NCBI GenBank assembly: GCA_035561135.1
Contig: DATMYA010000055.1
Span: 16,800 to 80,799, forward strand
DNA: 64,000 bases
Direction: 5' to 3'
From: Clostridia bacterium
GTDB lineage: Bacteria; Acidobacteriota; Terriglobia; Terriglobales; Acidobacteriaceae
The translations under genes and the position numbers were made by a program. A model generated the notes under the pieces. It was not told where the DNA came from. It worked only from the letters and a program-made list of their open reading frames with translations, and did not search any database. Positions 1 to 8,018 of this stretch are shown piece by piece (position 1 is the first letter of the stretch; each line of letters begins with the position of its first letter).

Positions 1-392
1 CTGTCTATTACGACAAGGTAGAAGGAGAAGTCGTACAGTTCGCGCTTGCGATGGTTCGCAAAGTACTGGACCGCGAAGCGCAGGTGGATCCAATACTACT
101 CGCCGGCGTTGTGCAGGCTGCGTTGCAGCGGTTCGAGAGCGGCACACGGGTGCTGTTGCGTGTGCACCCGTCGCAAGCTGCGGAATGGCGGGAGTTTTTC
201 ACACGCCGCCCGGACGCTCGAGTTGCGCCCGAAGTTTTGGAGGATGGCGCGGTCAGCAGAGATCACTGCGTCCTGCAAACGCAAATGGGTTTTTCTGAGT
301 TGAGCATTGAGGGTCGGCTACAGGAAATCGAGCGCGGCATCTTCGATGTGCTGGCGCAGCAACAACCGGCAGCGGCGCAGGTACTGCAGTGA
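1..392 (+). CDS. fliH: Flagellar export-apparatus regulator FliH, C-terminal part (5' end outside window)
   Basis: The open frame enters from the left edge (first full codon at base 3) and gives about 129 residues. FliH is the stator-like partner of the flagellar ATPase FliI and links the ATPase-substrate complex to the export gate and C-ring. The visible part matches the conserved FliH/YscL C-terminal domain (an alpha/beta region containing LLRVHP and a terminal helix with the pattern IEGRLQEIERGIFDVL). The stop codon overlaps the GTG start of fliI, as expected for translational coupling. The N-terminal coiled coil lies outside the window, so full length cannot be judged. Assignment rests on domain pattern plus position directly before fliI. 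Confidence 0.85.
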   Translation, partial: VYYDKVEGEVVQFALAMVRKVLDREAQVDPILLAGVVQAALQRFESGTRVLLRVHPSQAAEWREFFTRRPDARVAPEVLEDGAVSRDHCVLQTQMGFSELSIEGRLQEIERGIFDVLAQQQPAAAQVLQ

Positions 393-1693
393 GCGGCACA
401 CTCGATCCGTACTTCAACCGACTGGAGTCTCTCTCACTAACACATTGGAGCGGCAAGGTCGTCCAGGCGATTGGAAACCTGATCGAGTCTGAAGGTCCAT
501 TCTGTTCTGTGGGCGAGTGCTGCGACATCGTCAACGACTCCGGAACACATTTCCCCGGCGAAGTCGTGGGATTCCGCGGACCGATCGTACTGTCCATGGC
601 GCTCGATAAACCTAGCGGCATCCGCTTCGGCAACGTTATTACCACGCGTGGACAACGCGCCACAGTGCCCGTCGGAGATGGCCTGCTCGGGCGCGTTATC
701 GATGGCGCAGGAATTCCGATCGACGGAGGCGGCGCAGTTAGCGCGACTGCACGGCGAGAGCTGGAAACTTCGGCACCGTCGCCACTGGAGCGCCTTCCTA
801 TACGGGAGCCCCTGGGATGCGGTATACGCGCAGTCGATTCCTTCCTCACCTGTGGCCGAGGTCAGCGCGTAGGCATTTTCGGCGGCAGCGGCGTAGGCAA
901 GAGCACGCTGATTGGCATGATGACGCGTGGCACCGATGCCGACCTCACCGTTCTCGCACTGGTGGGAGAACGTGGCCGAGAAGTCGGTGAGTTCCTGGAG
1001 ACGATCGGGGACGAGGGGCGCCGCCGGTCAGTCGTGGTAGTGTCAACGTCCGACCAATCGCCCCTGCTAAGAATTCGCGCGGCACTTACTGCAACCACCA
1101 TCGCCGAGTACTTCTCAGGCACGGGAAGGAATGTGTTGCTCGTCGTCGATTCCTTGACGCGCTTCGCAATGGCGCAGCGAGAAATCGGTCTCGCGGCCGG
1201 TGAACCGCCAACGGCGAAGGGGTACACACCCTCTGTCTTCAGCCTGCTAGCCCGTGTTGTTGAGCGCGCGGGACGCTTCCAGCGCGGCAGCATAACCGCG
1301 TTCTACACCGTCTTGATGGAAGGTGACGATCAGCAGGACCCGCTGGTGGACACCGTTCGCTCCCTGCTCGATGGACACATCGTTCTGGACCGCCGATTGG
1401 CTGCACAGAACCACTATCCTCCTATCTCAATCCTGGATAGTCTGAGCCGCTTGATGCCGGCCGTTGCATCCCGAGAACATCTGACGAAAACCGGGGCTCT
1501 GCGCAGCTTGCTTGCGCTCTATTCGCGCTCAGAAGATTTGATCCGCGTAGGCGCGTATCAACGCGGAAGCGACCGCGAGCTTGATAAAGCGATTGAATTT
1601 TCGCCAGTGCTCAACGAGTTCTTGCGGCAGAGTCCCGATGAAACGCCGGCACTCGCGCGCAACGTCGAACGTCTACTCGCGCTGCCAAGCTAA
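389..1693 (+). CDS. fliI: Flagellum-specific ATP synthase FliI
   Basis: This 434-residue protein is the F1-beta-like ATPase that energises unfolding and entry of flagellar export substrates at the cytoplasmic face of the export gate. A Walker A loop GGSGVGKST lies at about residues 165-173. The Walker B strand VVDSLTRFA (Asp near residue 254) is followed by the family signature REIGLAAGEPP and by KGYTPSVFSLL. Length is normal for FliI/YscN. The GTG start overlaps the fliH stop (GTGA). The N-terminal beta-barrel region that contacts FliH is present. The downstream partner fliJ starts 10 bases after the stop. Very secure call. Confidence 0.97.
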   Translation: MSGTLDPYFNRLESLSLTHWSGKVVQAIGNLIESEGPFCSVGECCDIVNDSGTHFPGEVVGFRGPIVLSMALDKPSGIRFGNVITTRGQRATVPVGDGLLGRVIDGAGIPIDGGGAVSATARRELETSAPSPLERLPIREPLGCGIRAVDSFLTCGRGQRVGIFGGSGVGKSTLIGMMTRGTDADLTVLALVGERGREVGEFLETIGDEGRRRSVVVVSTSDQSPLLRIRAALTATTIAEYFSGTGRNVLLVVDSLTRFAMAQREIGLAAGEPPTAKGYTPSVFSLLARVVERAGRFQRGSITAFYTVLMEGDDQQDPLVDTVRSLLDGHIVLDRRLAAQNHYPPISILDSLSRLMPAVASREHLTKTGALRSLLALYSRSEDLIRVGAYQRGSDRELDKAIEFSPVLNEFLRQSPDETPALARNVERLLALPS

Positions 1694-1703
1694 GGACTGT
1701 GCG

Positions 1704-2153
1704 ATGCGGTTCCGTTTCCCCCTACAATCGCTGCTGAGATACAGAGAAAACCTGGAAGAACATGAACGCGCTTTGCTCGAGCAGTTCACCCGCGAGGCGT
1801 CGATCTTGCGCGAGCAGCTTGCGACCATCGAGTGCTCGCGCTTGCTGCAACTGCGGCATGACGCCGAAACCCTTGAGGTACACGGGCTGCGCGGATCGGA
1901 AATGCAGTTCGCGGCCGAGTGCCACATCAACTCATCGTTGAGGCACGTCCGCCTGACTAAGGAATTGGAAGAAGTTGAACGCAAACGCTTCGATCAGCAG
2001 GGTCGCTATGCGGCAGCGCGGCAACAACGCGAGGTGCTGGACAGCCTGCGCGACACGCAGAAACAAGTCTTCGATCGCGAAGTGCTACGCCACGATCAGA
2101 ATGCTTCGGACGATCTGTTCCTCATCCGCCGCACTATGGACAAGCTTGCCTAG
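1704..2153 (+). CDS. fliJ: Flagellar export chaperone/stalk FliJ
   Basis: This 149-residue protein is almost entirely charged heptad-like helix. It starts with FPLQSLLRYRENLEEHERAL, typical of FliJ, the gamma-subunit-like coiled-coil stalk that inserts into the FliI hexamer and contacts FlhA. The frame is open further upstream, but the ATG at 1704 was chosen because the protein then begins with the family's N-terminal MRFRFPLQSLL motif and avoids overlapping fliI. Typical length is about 147 residues. Sequence conservation in this family is low, so the call depends on the N-terminal motif and the fliI-fliJ-fliK order. Confidence 0.88.
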   Translation: MRFRFPLQSLLRYRENLEEHERALLEQFTREASILREQLATIECSRLLQLRHDAETLEVHGLRGSEMQFAAECHINSSLRHVRLTKELEEVERKRFDQQGRYAAARQQREVLDSLRDTQKQVFDREVLRHDQNASDDLFLIRRTMDKLA

Positions 2154-2278
2154 CAAAGTAGGCAAATGTTGCCCGAAGCGCACCTTCCCTTCCCCCCGAC
2201 TCCGTGAGCTTTACGTCGGCGCAACTCTGAATGACTTGAGCGCGAGAGAGTTGCTGGTCTAACAGGATTACTCGTCCG

Positions 2279-4003
2279 ATGCTCCGACTTTGGCACTGCG
2301 TCTGCAAGAGAACACATGCAGCGATGCCGAGCCCAATTCAACTCGAGTGTACAAATACGGCATCAAGGATCGGCGCTTCTCAGTCCACCGCCGTGTCCGG
2401 CGCCGATTCGCCGTTTGCCGGATTGCTCGCCGCGGCGCGAGCTTCCGCGCACACTGAAGCACCCGCGTGGAAATATTCGAGAGATACAAGTGCGCCGAAC
2501 TCGTCACAAGGGGCGAGGGGCGAAGATGCAGACGACGAGGATGTGCGGCTCCACGTTGCCTCTGCCGAAGACGGCGAGGACATCGATACTCTTGCGACTT
2601 TGGATGTCATCTTGGCCCAACCGCTCCCGGCAGTGCCCGTACAAACGTTAAGCGCGGAGTGCATGACACAGTCCTGTGAGGCCAACGCCTTGGCAACGGA
2701 AGCATCTCTGCCAACGGGTTCGTCAGCGGCACACGATTCGCCGGCATCCTTTTCCGCCGGAGCGACCTTATCCCTCGACACCGCCGCTCGGCTCGAATTC
2801 AGCACGGTAGATGAGTGTCTGGAGACAGACGAGGGGCTCATCGGCGCGAACGAAAAGCAGTCGAACAATTCGCAGATACACCGTGCGAATGATCGAGATG
2901 TTTCCTTCGAGGCCGACGTAAACATTGTCGCCGCAGCGACCGTAGCAGCAGAACAGGCACTTGCGCACGGCGAGTCGTCACAGCTTGAGCATACGACAGA
3001 TCTCGAAATACTTGCCCCACAGGTCGCGGCACAGTTGCCGGGCGACCCGAAGGCGCGAACGCCCAATCCTATCGTCACGCAATCAGCTGTAGCGCAGGCG
3101 TCGTCATCGGAGAGAGCAAGGGCAGTCGTGGCATTGCCGAAGAGCCCAGATCAGCCACCCCCGTTATGCAGCGTAGCGACGCAAGCAAACGATGCCTTGA
3201 ACAACAATCCGGCGAACAACGATTCGTTGGCGAAAGATTCGACATCCACCGTGCCTTCGGTGTCAGCAGAGGCGACCGCTGGAGAGAACCACGACAACTC
3301 AAGAAAAGTGCGCTCAGAAAGACGCGACGCACAAATGCAACCGTCGCATTCACAGATGCAACCCGCCAACACAATTGCCGAAATCGCAACAGTTGTGTCA
3401 ACAAGTGTCGGAGAGCGGAGCACAACATCTGCGGGCAGCGCAGTCGAGCACGCAGAACTGCTGCCACTGCACACTATGGTCGAGACTGGCACAACGACTA
3501 ACCAGCCGAAAGCAGAGATCACCGAAATCACGAGCGCGTCAGCTGACTTAGCGGCGAGCAGGCACGAGGCACGTTCTGCACAGGCGGCAGCGGCACAGGA
3601 ACTCGTGCACGCCGTGCGATTGCTCGATCGCCTTAATCACTCGGAAATGCGCATTGGGCTGACAACTGAGTACGGTCGCATCGATATCCGGACGGTGATA
3701 CGCGACAGCCACGTGGGAGCAACGATTGGGATTGAAGCAGGCGAGCTTGGCAGTGCCCTCACGGCCCAGTTGCCCGCCCTGAAGGAGGCACTCACGAGCC
3801 ATCGCCTGGATTCAACCGTGGTGGTGTACGACGCAGGAACTGGTCACCACGCTGGCTCGCAGCATGGCAATGCCAGGCAGCACCCGCAAGCGACATCGCC
3901 GGTTCCAGGCATAGCCTCAGAAGATCCGGCGGCACCGCGCGACTCGAGTCGCTTGATGACCGGCGATTCCGACTATGGCACAGGATTGAATGTAACCGCA
4001 TAA
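2279..4003 (+). CDS. fliK: Flagellar hook-length control protein FliK
   Basis: This 574-residue protein has a long low-complexity Ala/Ser/Thr-rich N-terminal two thirds and a conserved C-terminal domain at about residues 425-520. That domain (HAVRLLDRLNHSEMRIGLTT, then strand-rich IDIRTVIRD and LPALKEALTSH) matches the substrate-specificity-switch domain of FliK, which measures hook length and flips FlhB from hook to filament export. Position between fliJ and flgD fits. An ATG at 2279 has an AGGA about 11 bases upstream; an alternative ATG at 2324 would remove a cysteine-rich 15-residue extension (MLRLWHCV) and may be the true start. The N-terminal region is fast-evolving and gives no other motif. 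Confidence 0.85.
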   Translation: MLRLWHCVCKRTHAAMPSPIQLECTNTASRIGASQSTAVSGADSPFAGLLAAARASAHTEAPAWKYSRDTSAPNSSQGARGEDADDEDVRLHVASAEDGEDIDTLATLDVILAQPLPAVPVQTLSAECMTQSCEANALATEASLPTGSSAAHDSPASFSAGATLSLDTAARLEFSTVDECLETDEGLIGANEKQSNNSQIHRANDRDVSFEADVNIVAAATVAAEQALAHGESSQLEHTTDLEILAPQVAAQLPGDPKARTPNPIVTQSAVAQASSSERARAVVALPKSPDQPPPLCSVATQANDALNNNPANNDSLAKDSTSTVPSVSAEATAGENHDNSRKVRSERRDAQMQPSHSQMQPANTIAEIATVVSTSVGERSTTSAGSAVEHAELLPLHTMVETGTTTNQPKAEITEITSASADLAASRHEARSAQAAAAQELVHAVRLLDRLNHSEMRIGLTTEYGRIDIRTVIRDSHVGATIGIEAGELGSALTAQLPALKEALTSHRLDSTVVVYDAGTGHHAGSQHGNARQHPQATSPVPGIASEDPAAPRDSSRLMTGDSDYGTGLNVTA

Positions 4004-4014
4004 GGGGGACAGAG

Positions 4015-4293
4015 ATGCAGATTTATGGCGCAACACAGTCGCAACCGGCCGAACAAAAAAGCGACTCCAGTGCGACGCTGGGCGGAGAAATGGGAGACAT
4101 GTTCCTGAAACTGCTTACGACGCAGTTAAAAGCGCAGGACCCCATTTCACCGATGAACCCAACGGAATTCGTCGGCCAACTGGTGCAGTTCAATACATTA
4201 GGGCAGATCGTAGCGATTCGCGAACTGCTTGAACCTCAAAACATCGAGTCCACGAGGGGCGCAACAGCGCCTGCGATTGCAGGAGGAAAGTAA
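4015..4293 (+). CDS. flgD: Short FlgD: hook-cap protein reduced to its N-terminal domain
   Basis: This 92-residue protein carries the conserved FlgD N-terminal domain (MGDMFLKLLTTQLKAQDPISPMNPTEFVGQLVQFNTLGQ), which is needed for export and hook capping. FlgD forms the scaffold under which FlgE polymerises. Usual FlgD proteins are about 220 residues, with a FlgD_ig/tudor-like C-terminal half. Here the reading frame stops soon after the conserved block and the stop overlaps the flgE start (ATG at 4293), so there is no room for the missing half and no remnant downstream. It is probably an intact short variant, since the overlap with flgE is tidy and flgE is complete. Confidence 0.85.
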   Translation: MQIYGATQSQPAEQKSDSSATLGGEMGDMFLKLLTTQLKAQDPISPMNPTEFVGQLVQFNTLGQIVAIRELLEPQNIESTRGATAPAIAGGK

Positions 4294-5597
4294 TGCCGGT
4301 TTTCTCGATTCCGCTTTCTGGTCTAACCGCAAGTTCTACCGCTCTGTCTGCAATCGCAAACAACCTCGCCAACCTGAATACAGTTGGCTACAAGCAGACG
4401 CGCGCCACCTTTCGCGACCTCTTTTACCAGAGGATCGGCTCAAATGGCGCCGGCGACCCCATCCAGATCGGCGCGGGAGCCGCAGTGGGCTCACTTTCCA
4501 CGGTGTTCACCGGAGGCAACGTTGAGACGAGCGGCATTTCGACCGATGTCGCCATCACCGGTGACGGGTTCTTCGTCGTCGAAAAAGATGGGATGTTGCA
4601 ATACACGCGCGCCGGCAACTTTTCCGAAAGTCCGGAGGGCTTTCTCGTCACAGAGGACGGCGCGCAAGTGCTCGGGTATCCGTCTATCAACGGCCAAATC
4701 AGCACTGGGCAGGGACTCGGACCCATCCAACTCGGCAAAGGGCAGATCAATCCTCCGCAAGCAACATCCACGTTACAAATGAAGACAAACCTGGACGCGA
4801 ACGCCCTCGCAGGCACGACGTTCAGCACACCACTTACCGTGTACGACTCCCTTGGCGCAAGCCACGTAGTCACGTTCAAGTTCACCAAAACGGGTGCGGA
4901 CGCGCTAGGCAATTCCGCGTGGAGCTACGAAGCCTCGGTCCCTAGCCTGGAGATGAAGCCTGCGCTGGATGCGAGCGGCAACCCGATACCGATCGATCCC
5001 AAGGTGCCGAAGGCCGTCGTGAGTGGTTCCGTGAGTTTTGACGGCTTTGGCAAACTCGTTCCAAGCATAGATATCAGTGGCTTGCCAATCTACGACGATG
5101 TCGCACTGAACATCAGTGGCTTCGCGAATGGCGCCAACGATCTGAACACTTCCTGGAAGGTGTTCGACAACAAGGTGGGCCTGCTGACGCAAGTGGCCGC
5201 ACCCAGTGACACGGCCTCGACCTACCAAGACGGCTTCGGTGCAGGCTCCATGCTCGATTTCGCAATCGGCGCGGATGGCGTGGTGCTCGGCGCCTTCACG
5301 AACGGCACAAAGATGCTTGGCCAGTTGGCGCTCGCGACATTTCCCAATGTGCAGGGGCTCACGCGCCAGGGGCACAACAACTTCGCCTCGACGCTTGCCT
5401 CGGGACAGGCAGCCATTGGAGAACCTGGAACCGGCGGACGCGGGACATTGGCAGGCGGTGCGCTGGAGCTGTCCAACGTTGATATCGCACGCGAGTTCGC
5501 GCAGTTGATCATGGCGCAGCGTGGCTTCCAGGCAAATGCGCGCGCAATCACCACCTTCGACGAAATCACGCAGGAGACCATCAACCTCAAACGTTAG
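4293..5597 (+). CDS. flgE: Flagellar hook protein FlgE
   Basis: This 434-residue subunit forms the universal joint between rod and filament. The N-terminus SGLTASSTALSAIANNLANL followed by NTVGYKQ is the rod/hook signature. ITGDGFFVVEKDG is the conserved FlgE/F/G core, and the C-terminus LSNVDIAREFAQLIMAQRGF is the paired D0 helix with family motif. The middle (about residues 150-330) contains the FlgE D2 domain. It overlaps flgD by one base. An inverted repeat at 5610-5641 follows the stop and may limit transcription into fliL. Confidence 0.97.
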   Translation: MPVFSIPLSGLTASSTALSAIANNLANLNTVGYKQTRATFRDLFYQRIGSNGAGDPIQIGAGAAVGSLSTVFTGGNVETSGISTDVAITGDGFFVVEKDGMLQYTRAGNFSESPEGFLVTEDGAQVLGYPSINGQISTGQGLGPIQLGKGQINPPQATSTLQMKTNLDANALAGTTFSTPLTVYDSLGASHVVTFKFTKTGADALGNSAWSYEASVPSLEMKPALDASGNPIPIDPKVPKAVVSGSVSFDGFGKLVPSIDISGLPIYDDVALNISGFANGANDLNTSWKVFDNKVGLLTQVAAPSDTASTYQDGFGAGSMLDFAIGADGVVLGAFTNGTKMLGQLALATFPNVQGLTRQGHNNFASTLASGQAAIGEPGTGGRGTLAGGALELSNVDIAREFAQLIMAQRGFQANARAITTFDEITQETINLKR

Positions 5598-5609
5598 CGA
5601 TGACCGAAT

Positions 5610-5641
5610 GAGGAAGGGCAGGCTTCGCAATGCCCTTCCTC
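5610..5641 (+). terminator. Stem-loop after flgE (possible weak terminator or processing site)
   Basis: An 11-base inverted repeat, GAGGAAGGGCA and TGCCCTTCCTC, encloses a 10-base loop 12 bases after the flgE stop. No T-run follows, so it is more likely an attenuator or RNA-stabilising hairpin than a full rho-independent terminator. The rest of the 224-base spacer to fliL shows no gene. Confidence 0.5.
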
Positions 5642-5821
5642 AGAGTCTTCTAATGAGACCATTCCAATCCTGAACTGCGCGTTTCGGCAGGATTGTGCAA
5701 ATCTTTAGTCGCCCTTCCCGTCCGAACGGCTAAGTGCAAGCGAGTCGGCGACTTCACGATTCTCGCCGCGTCACGTTCTCCGCGTCACTCCCGGCAACTC
5801 AATTGCACAACTATCCTCGCA

Positions 5822-6307
5822 ATGTCGGACAACACAACTGAAATTCTAGAAACAGTGCCCGCGAAGAAATCGCGCGGCTTGGGTTGGGCCTTTGTCGCGC
5901 TGCTGATTACTGCCGCAGTACTCGCGGCTATGCTGCTCGTCGTGAGCCGTCGTCAGGCGCACAAAAGGACTGTCGTCGCTGAACCGCCGGTTGGCGCCGT
6001 GCTGCACCTGGAGACATTCGTCGTGAACGTAGGCGAATCCGAACAGGGCGGGTATCTGCGAGTAGGAATTGATCTGGGACTGGAGAGCGCGCCTGGTAAA
6101 TCGGGCGAAGGCAAAGAGTCGCAACTGCCGACCGCCATGATCCGCGATACAACATTGGGCGTCCTGAGTGTCGCAAAGGCGGACGAACTGTTGACCGCCG
6201 AAGGCAAAAAAAAGCTAAAGGAAACACTTCAGCAAGCGCTGAACGCGCGTGCGCCCGAACTTCGTGTCCGCGAAGTGTACTTCACCGAATTCATGATGCA
6301 GAGGTAA
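5822..6307 (+). CDS. fliL: Flagellar basal-body-associated protein FliL
   Basis: This 161-residue inner-membrane protein has a short cytoplasmic N-terminus, one transmembrane helix (about residues 22-42, FVALLITAAVLAAMLLVV) and a periplasmic domain. That domain carries the FliL pattern: LETFVVNVGE...YLRVGIDLGLE, IRDTTLGVLS, and the ending REVYFTEFMMQ. FliL rings surround MotA/B stators and support torque. The frame is open upstream to 5693, but the ATG at 5822 was chosen because it gives the standard short cytoplasmic tail before the membrane helix. It is followed 6 bases later by the short fliN. Confidence 0.93.
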   Translation: MSDNTTEILETVPAKKSRGLGWAFVALLITAAVLAAMLLVVSRRQAHKRTVVAEPPVGAVLHLETFVVNVGESEQGGYLRVGIDLGLESAPGKSGEGKESQLPTAMIRDTTLGVLSVAKADELLTAEGKKKLKETLQQALNARAPELRVREVYFTEFMMQR

Positions 6308-6313
6308 TCGACA

Positions 6314-6592
6314 GTGCAGACGCAAGCACTCGAATTGACTAAGGAGCAAGTACGAATTGTCGACGAAGACTGGGGGACCATGTTGTCGCTTCCCTGCCAG
6401 CTCACGTTGGAGCTGCGGGTGCCGGCGTTCACGGTGCGGAGTCTGCTCAGGCTCGAAAAAGACACTGTGATCGACACCAAGTGGAGCCAGGGCACGGACA
6501 TTCCGCTTCGCGCAAATGGACAGTTAATCGGTTGGACGGAGTTCGAAGTGGTGGGCGAGCGTCTTGCGCTGCGACTGACGGAGTTGGCATGA
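6314..6592 (+). CDS. fliN: Short FliN-type C-ring protein (SpoA domain only)
   Basis: This 92-residue protein consists of one SpoA/FliN domain (LTLELRVPAFTVRSLLRLEKDTVIDT, then IPLRANGQLIGWTEFEVVGERLALRLTEL). FliN builds the lower C-ring and docks FliH-FliI. It begins with GTG and its stop overlaps the ATG of fliO. A second, longer FliN/FliY-like protein is encoded at 13754, so the locus has two SpoA-domain FliN proteins in addition to FliM. The gene sits in the fliL-fliN-fliO-fliP order seen in many flagellar operons, which supports the call. Whether both FliN proteins are built into one C-ring cannot be told from sequence. Confidence 0.9.
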   Translation: MQTQALELTKEQVRIVDEDWGTMLSLPCQLTLELRVPAFTVRSLLRLEKDTVIDTKWSQGTDIPLRANGQLIGWTEFEVVGERLALRLTELA

Positions 6593-6993
6593 GTTCACGA
6601 ACTCGCAAGAACACAAGGAAGAAACGTAAAGCGATCACTACGTTGCCACGCGCGCGCACACTCGCACGTGCCTCATGGCGGCAAAAGCTGAACAAGCTGC
6701 TGTTCTGGCTATCTGAGCGGATGCGGCAGGCGCAGGCCGCAAGACCAGCGCGGAAGCTGCGCGTCTGTGAGACGGCGTCGCTCGGCGACAAACGTTTTGT
6801 CGCCGTCGTTCAGTTTGAGAATGAACGATTTCTTCTCGGAGGCGCTGCGGGCTCTGTAACGCTCATTGCGCGACTCGGCGCAAGCCAGGCGTTCGTCTCC
6901 GCTCTCGATGCGTGTGTCGTTCCGAAAATGCCTGTCCAGTTCGCGACCTTGCAGACGCAGAAACCGGATACGCCGGAGCGCGTTGCAAGATGA
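6589..6993 (+). CDS. fliO: FliO-like export protein without an obvious membrane helix
   Basis: The 134-residue product contains the FliO core LRVCETASLGDKRFVAVVQF...ERFLLGGAAGSVTLIARL at about residues 57-97, and lies between fliN and fliP with 4-base overlaps on both sides. FliO normally has an N-terminal transmembrane helix and helps assemble the FliP ring of the export gate. Here residues 1-56 are strongly basic (many Arg/Lys) and the only hydrophobic patch (LNKLLFWLSERM) is too short and charged for a clear transmembrane span. Either the helix has been lost or the true start is different, although the overlap with fliN argues for this start. Confidence 0.7.
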   Translation: MSSRTRKNTRKKRKAITTLPRARTLARASWRQKLNKLLFWLSERMRQAQAARPARKLRVCETASLGDKRFVAVVQFENERFLLGGAAGSVTLIARLGASQAFVSALDACVVPKMPVQFATLQTQKPDTPERVAR

Positions 6994-7745
6994 AGCGGCT
7001 TTTCACATGCGTCACCGTGGCGGTGCTGCTCTTGAGCGCGCCCGTCACTCTGGCCGGACCGGTTCCGAGTGCCCTGCCGGCGCCCGCGACCGGATTGCAA
7101 TGGAGCGGCCTCGGCACAAGCGGCTCGATGCCGTGGGGCATTGTCGTGCTGCTCACGGTTCTGACGCTTCTCCCCGCCTTGTTGCTGTGCATGACGCCGT
7201 TCATCCGGCTGCTTGTCATCTTCCATTTCTTGCGGCAGGCGCTTGGAACCCAGACGACTCCGAGTAACCAGACGCTGATCGGCCTATCACTGGTGTTGAC
7301 GTACTTCCTTATGCAACCTGTCGCCGTGGCCATCCAACAGCAGGCGCTCACTCCTTTTCAGCAAGGTCGTGTAACGGCGTTCCAGGCGGCGGAGTTAGGC
7401 TCCGCGCCGTTGAAGCACTTCATGTTGAAGTACGTGCGCGAGAAGGATGCGGCGCTCTTCGTAGAGTTGGCGCATGAGCCTCGCCCACGTACGCCGGACG
7501 ACCTGTCGTTGCGAATCGTGATGCCCGCTTACATCCTCTCTGAACTCAAGGCCGGTTTCCAGATCGGCGCCGTGCTCTTTCTCCCATTCCTCGTCGTCGA
7601 TCTTGTGGTGGCTTCCATCACGACTTCGATAGGAATGCTGCAACTTCCTCCCGTCGTGATTTCTACGCCTCTAAAGCTGCTGCTGTTCGTAATGGTGGAC
7701 GGCTGGAACCTGCTGGTGGGTTCTGTCATGCGGAGCTTCACCTGA
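6990..7745 (+). CDS. fliP: Flagellar export gate protein FliP
   Basis: This 251-residue protein is the core of the FliP5FliQ4FliR1 export gate. It has an N-terminal cleavable signal (MKRLFTCVTVAVLLLSAPVTLA), then helices with the family motifs TLLPALLLCMTPFIRLLVIFHFLRQALGTQTTPSNQ and the C-terminal AYILSELKAGFQIGAVLFLPFLVVDLVVASI with GMLQLPPVVISTPLKLLLFV. ATG 6990 was chosen over an upstream in-frame ATG (6912) because it starts exactly at the signal peptide and overlaps the fliO stop. The stop overlaps fliQ by one base. Confidence 0.96.
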   Translation: MKRLFTCVTVAVLLLSAPVTLAGPVPSALPAPATGLQWSGLGTSGSMPWGIVVLLTVLTLLPALLLCMTPFIRLLVIFHFLRQALGTQTTPSNQTLIGLSLVLTYFLMQPVAVAIQQQALTPFQQGRVTAFQAAELGSAPLKHFMLKYVREKDAALFVELAHEPRPRTPDDLSLRIVMPAYILSELKAGFQIGAVLFLPFLVVDLVVASITTSIGMLQLPPVVISTPLKLLLFVMVDGWNLLVGSVMRSFT

Positions 7746-8014
7746 TGCCCATGGAAACAGTGGTCGAGCTCGGAAGGACAACCTTGAAGGCGGCGTTGCT
7801 GATCTGCGCTCCGGTCCTGGCGATTGCGACCATCGTCAGCCTGCTGATCAACATTGTGCAGGTATTGACTTCCGTGCAGGAGACGACGGTTGCGACCGTG
7901 CCACGACTGCTGGCGGCTGCGCTCGCAATTTTTTTATTGCTCCCGTGGATGCTGCGGCGACTCGCGATGTTCACCACAGACGTATTCGGCGATTTTCATC
8001 GCTACCTGGGCTGA
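7745..8014 (+). CDS. fliQ: Flagellar export gate protein FliQ
   Basis: This 89-residue protein has two transmembrane helices (about residues 17-37 and 53-72) separated by the loop VQVLTSVQETTVATVPRLL, which carries the FliQ signature QE.T....P. FliQ wraps the FliP/FliR helical gate in the basal body. Length is exactly family-typical, and the ATG overlaps the fliP stop. Confidence 0.96.
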   Translation: MPMETVVELGRTTLKAALLICAPVLAIATIVSLLINIVQVLTSVQETTVATVPRLLAAALAIFLLLPWMLRRLAMFTTDVFGDFHRYLG

Positions 8015-8018
8015 GGTC

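Noticed and set aside
5793..5806. Possible sigma-54 promoter (GG-N10-GC, GGCAACTCAATTGC) before fliL
   Set aside because: The predicted transcript start would lie about 4 bases before the fliL ATG, leaving no ribosome site, and no sigma-54 activator gene is in the window. Kept only as an observation.
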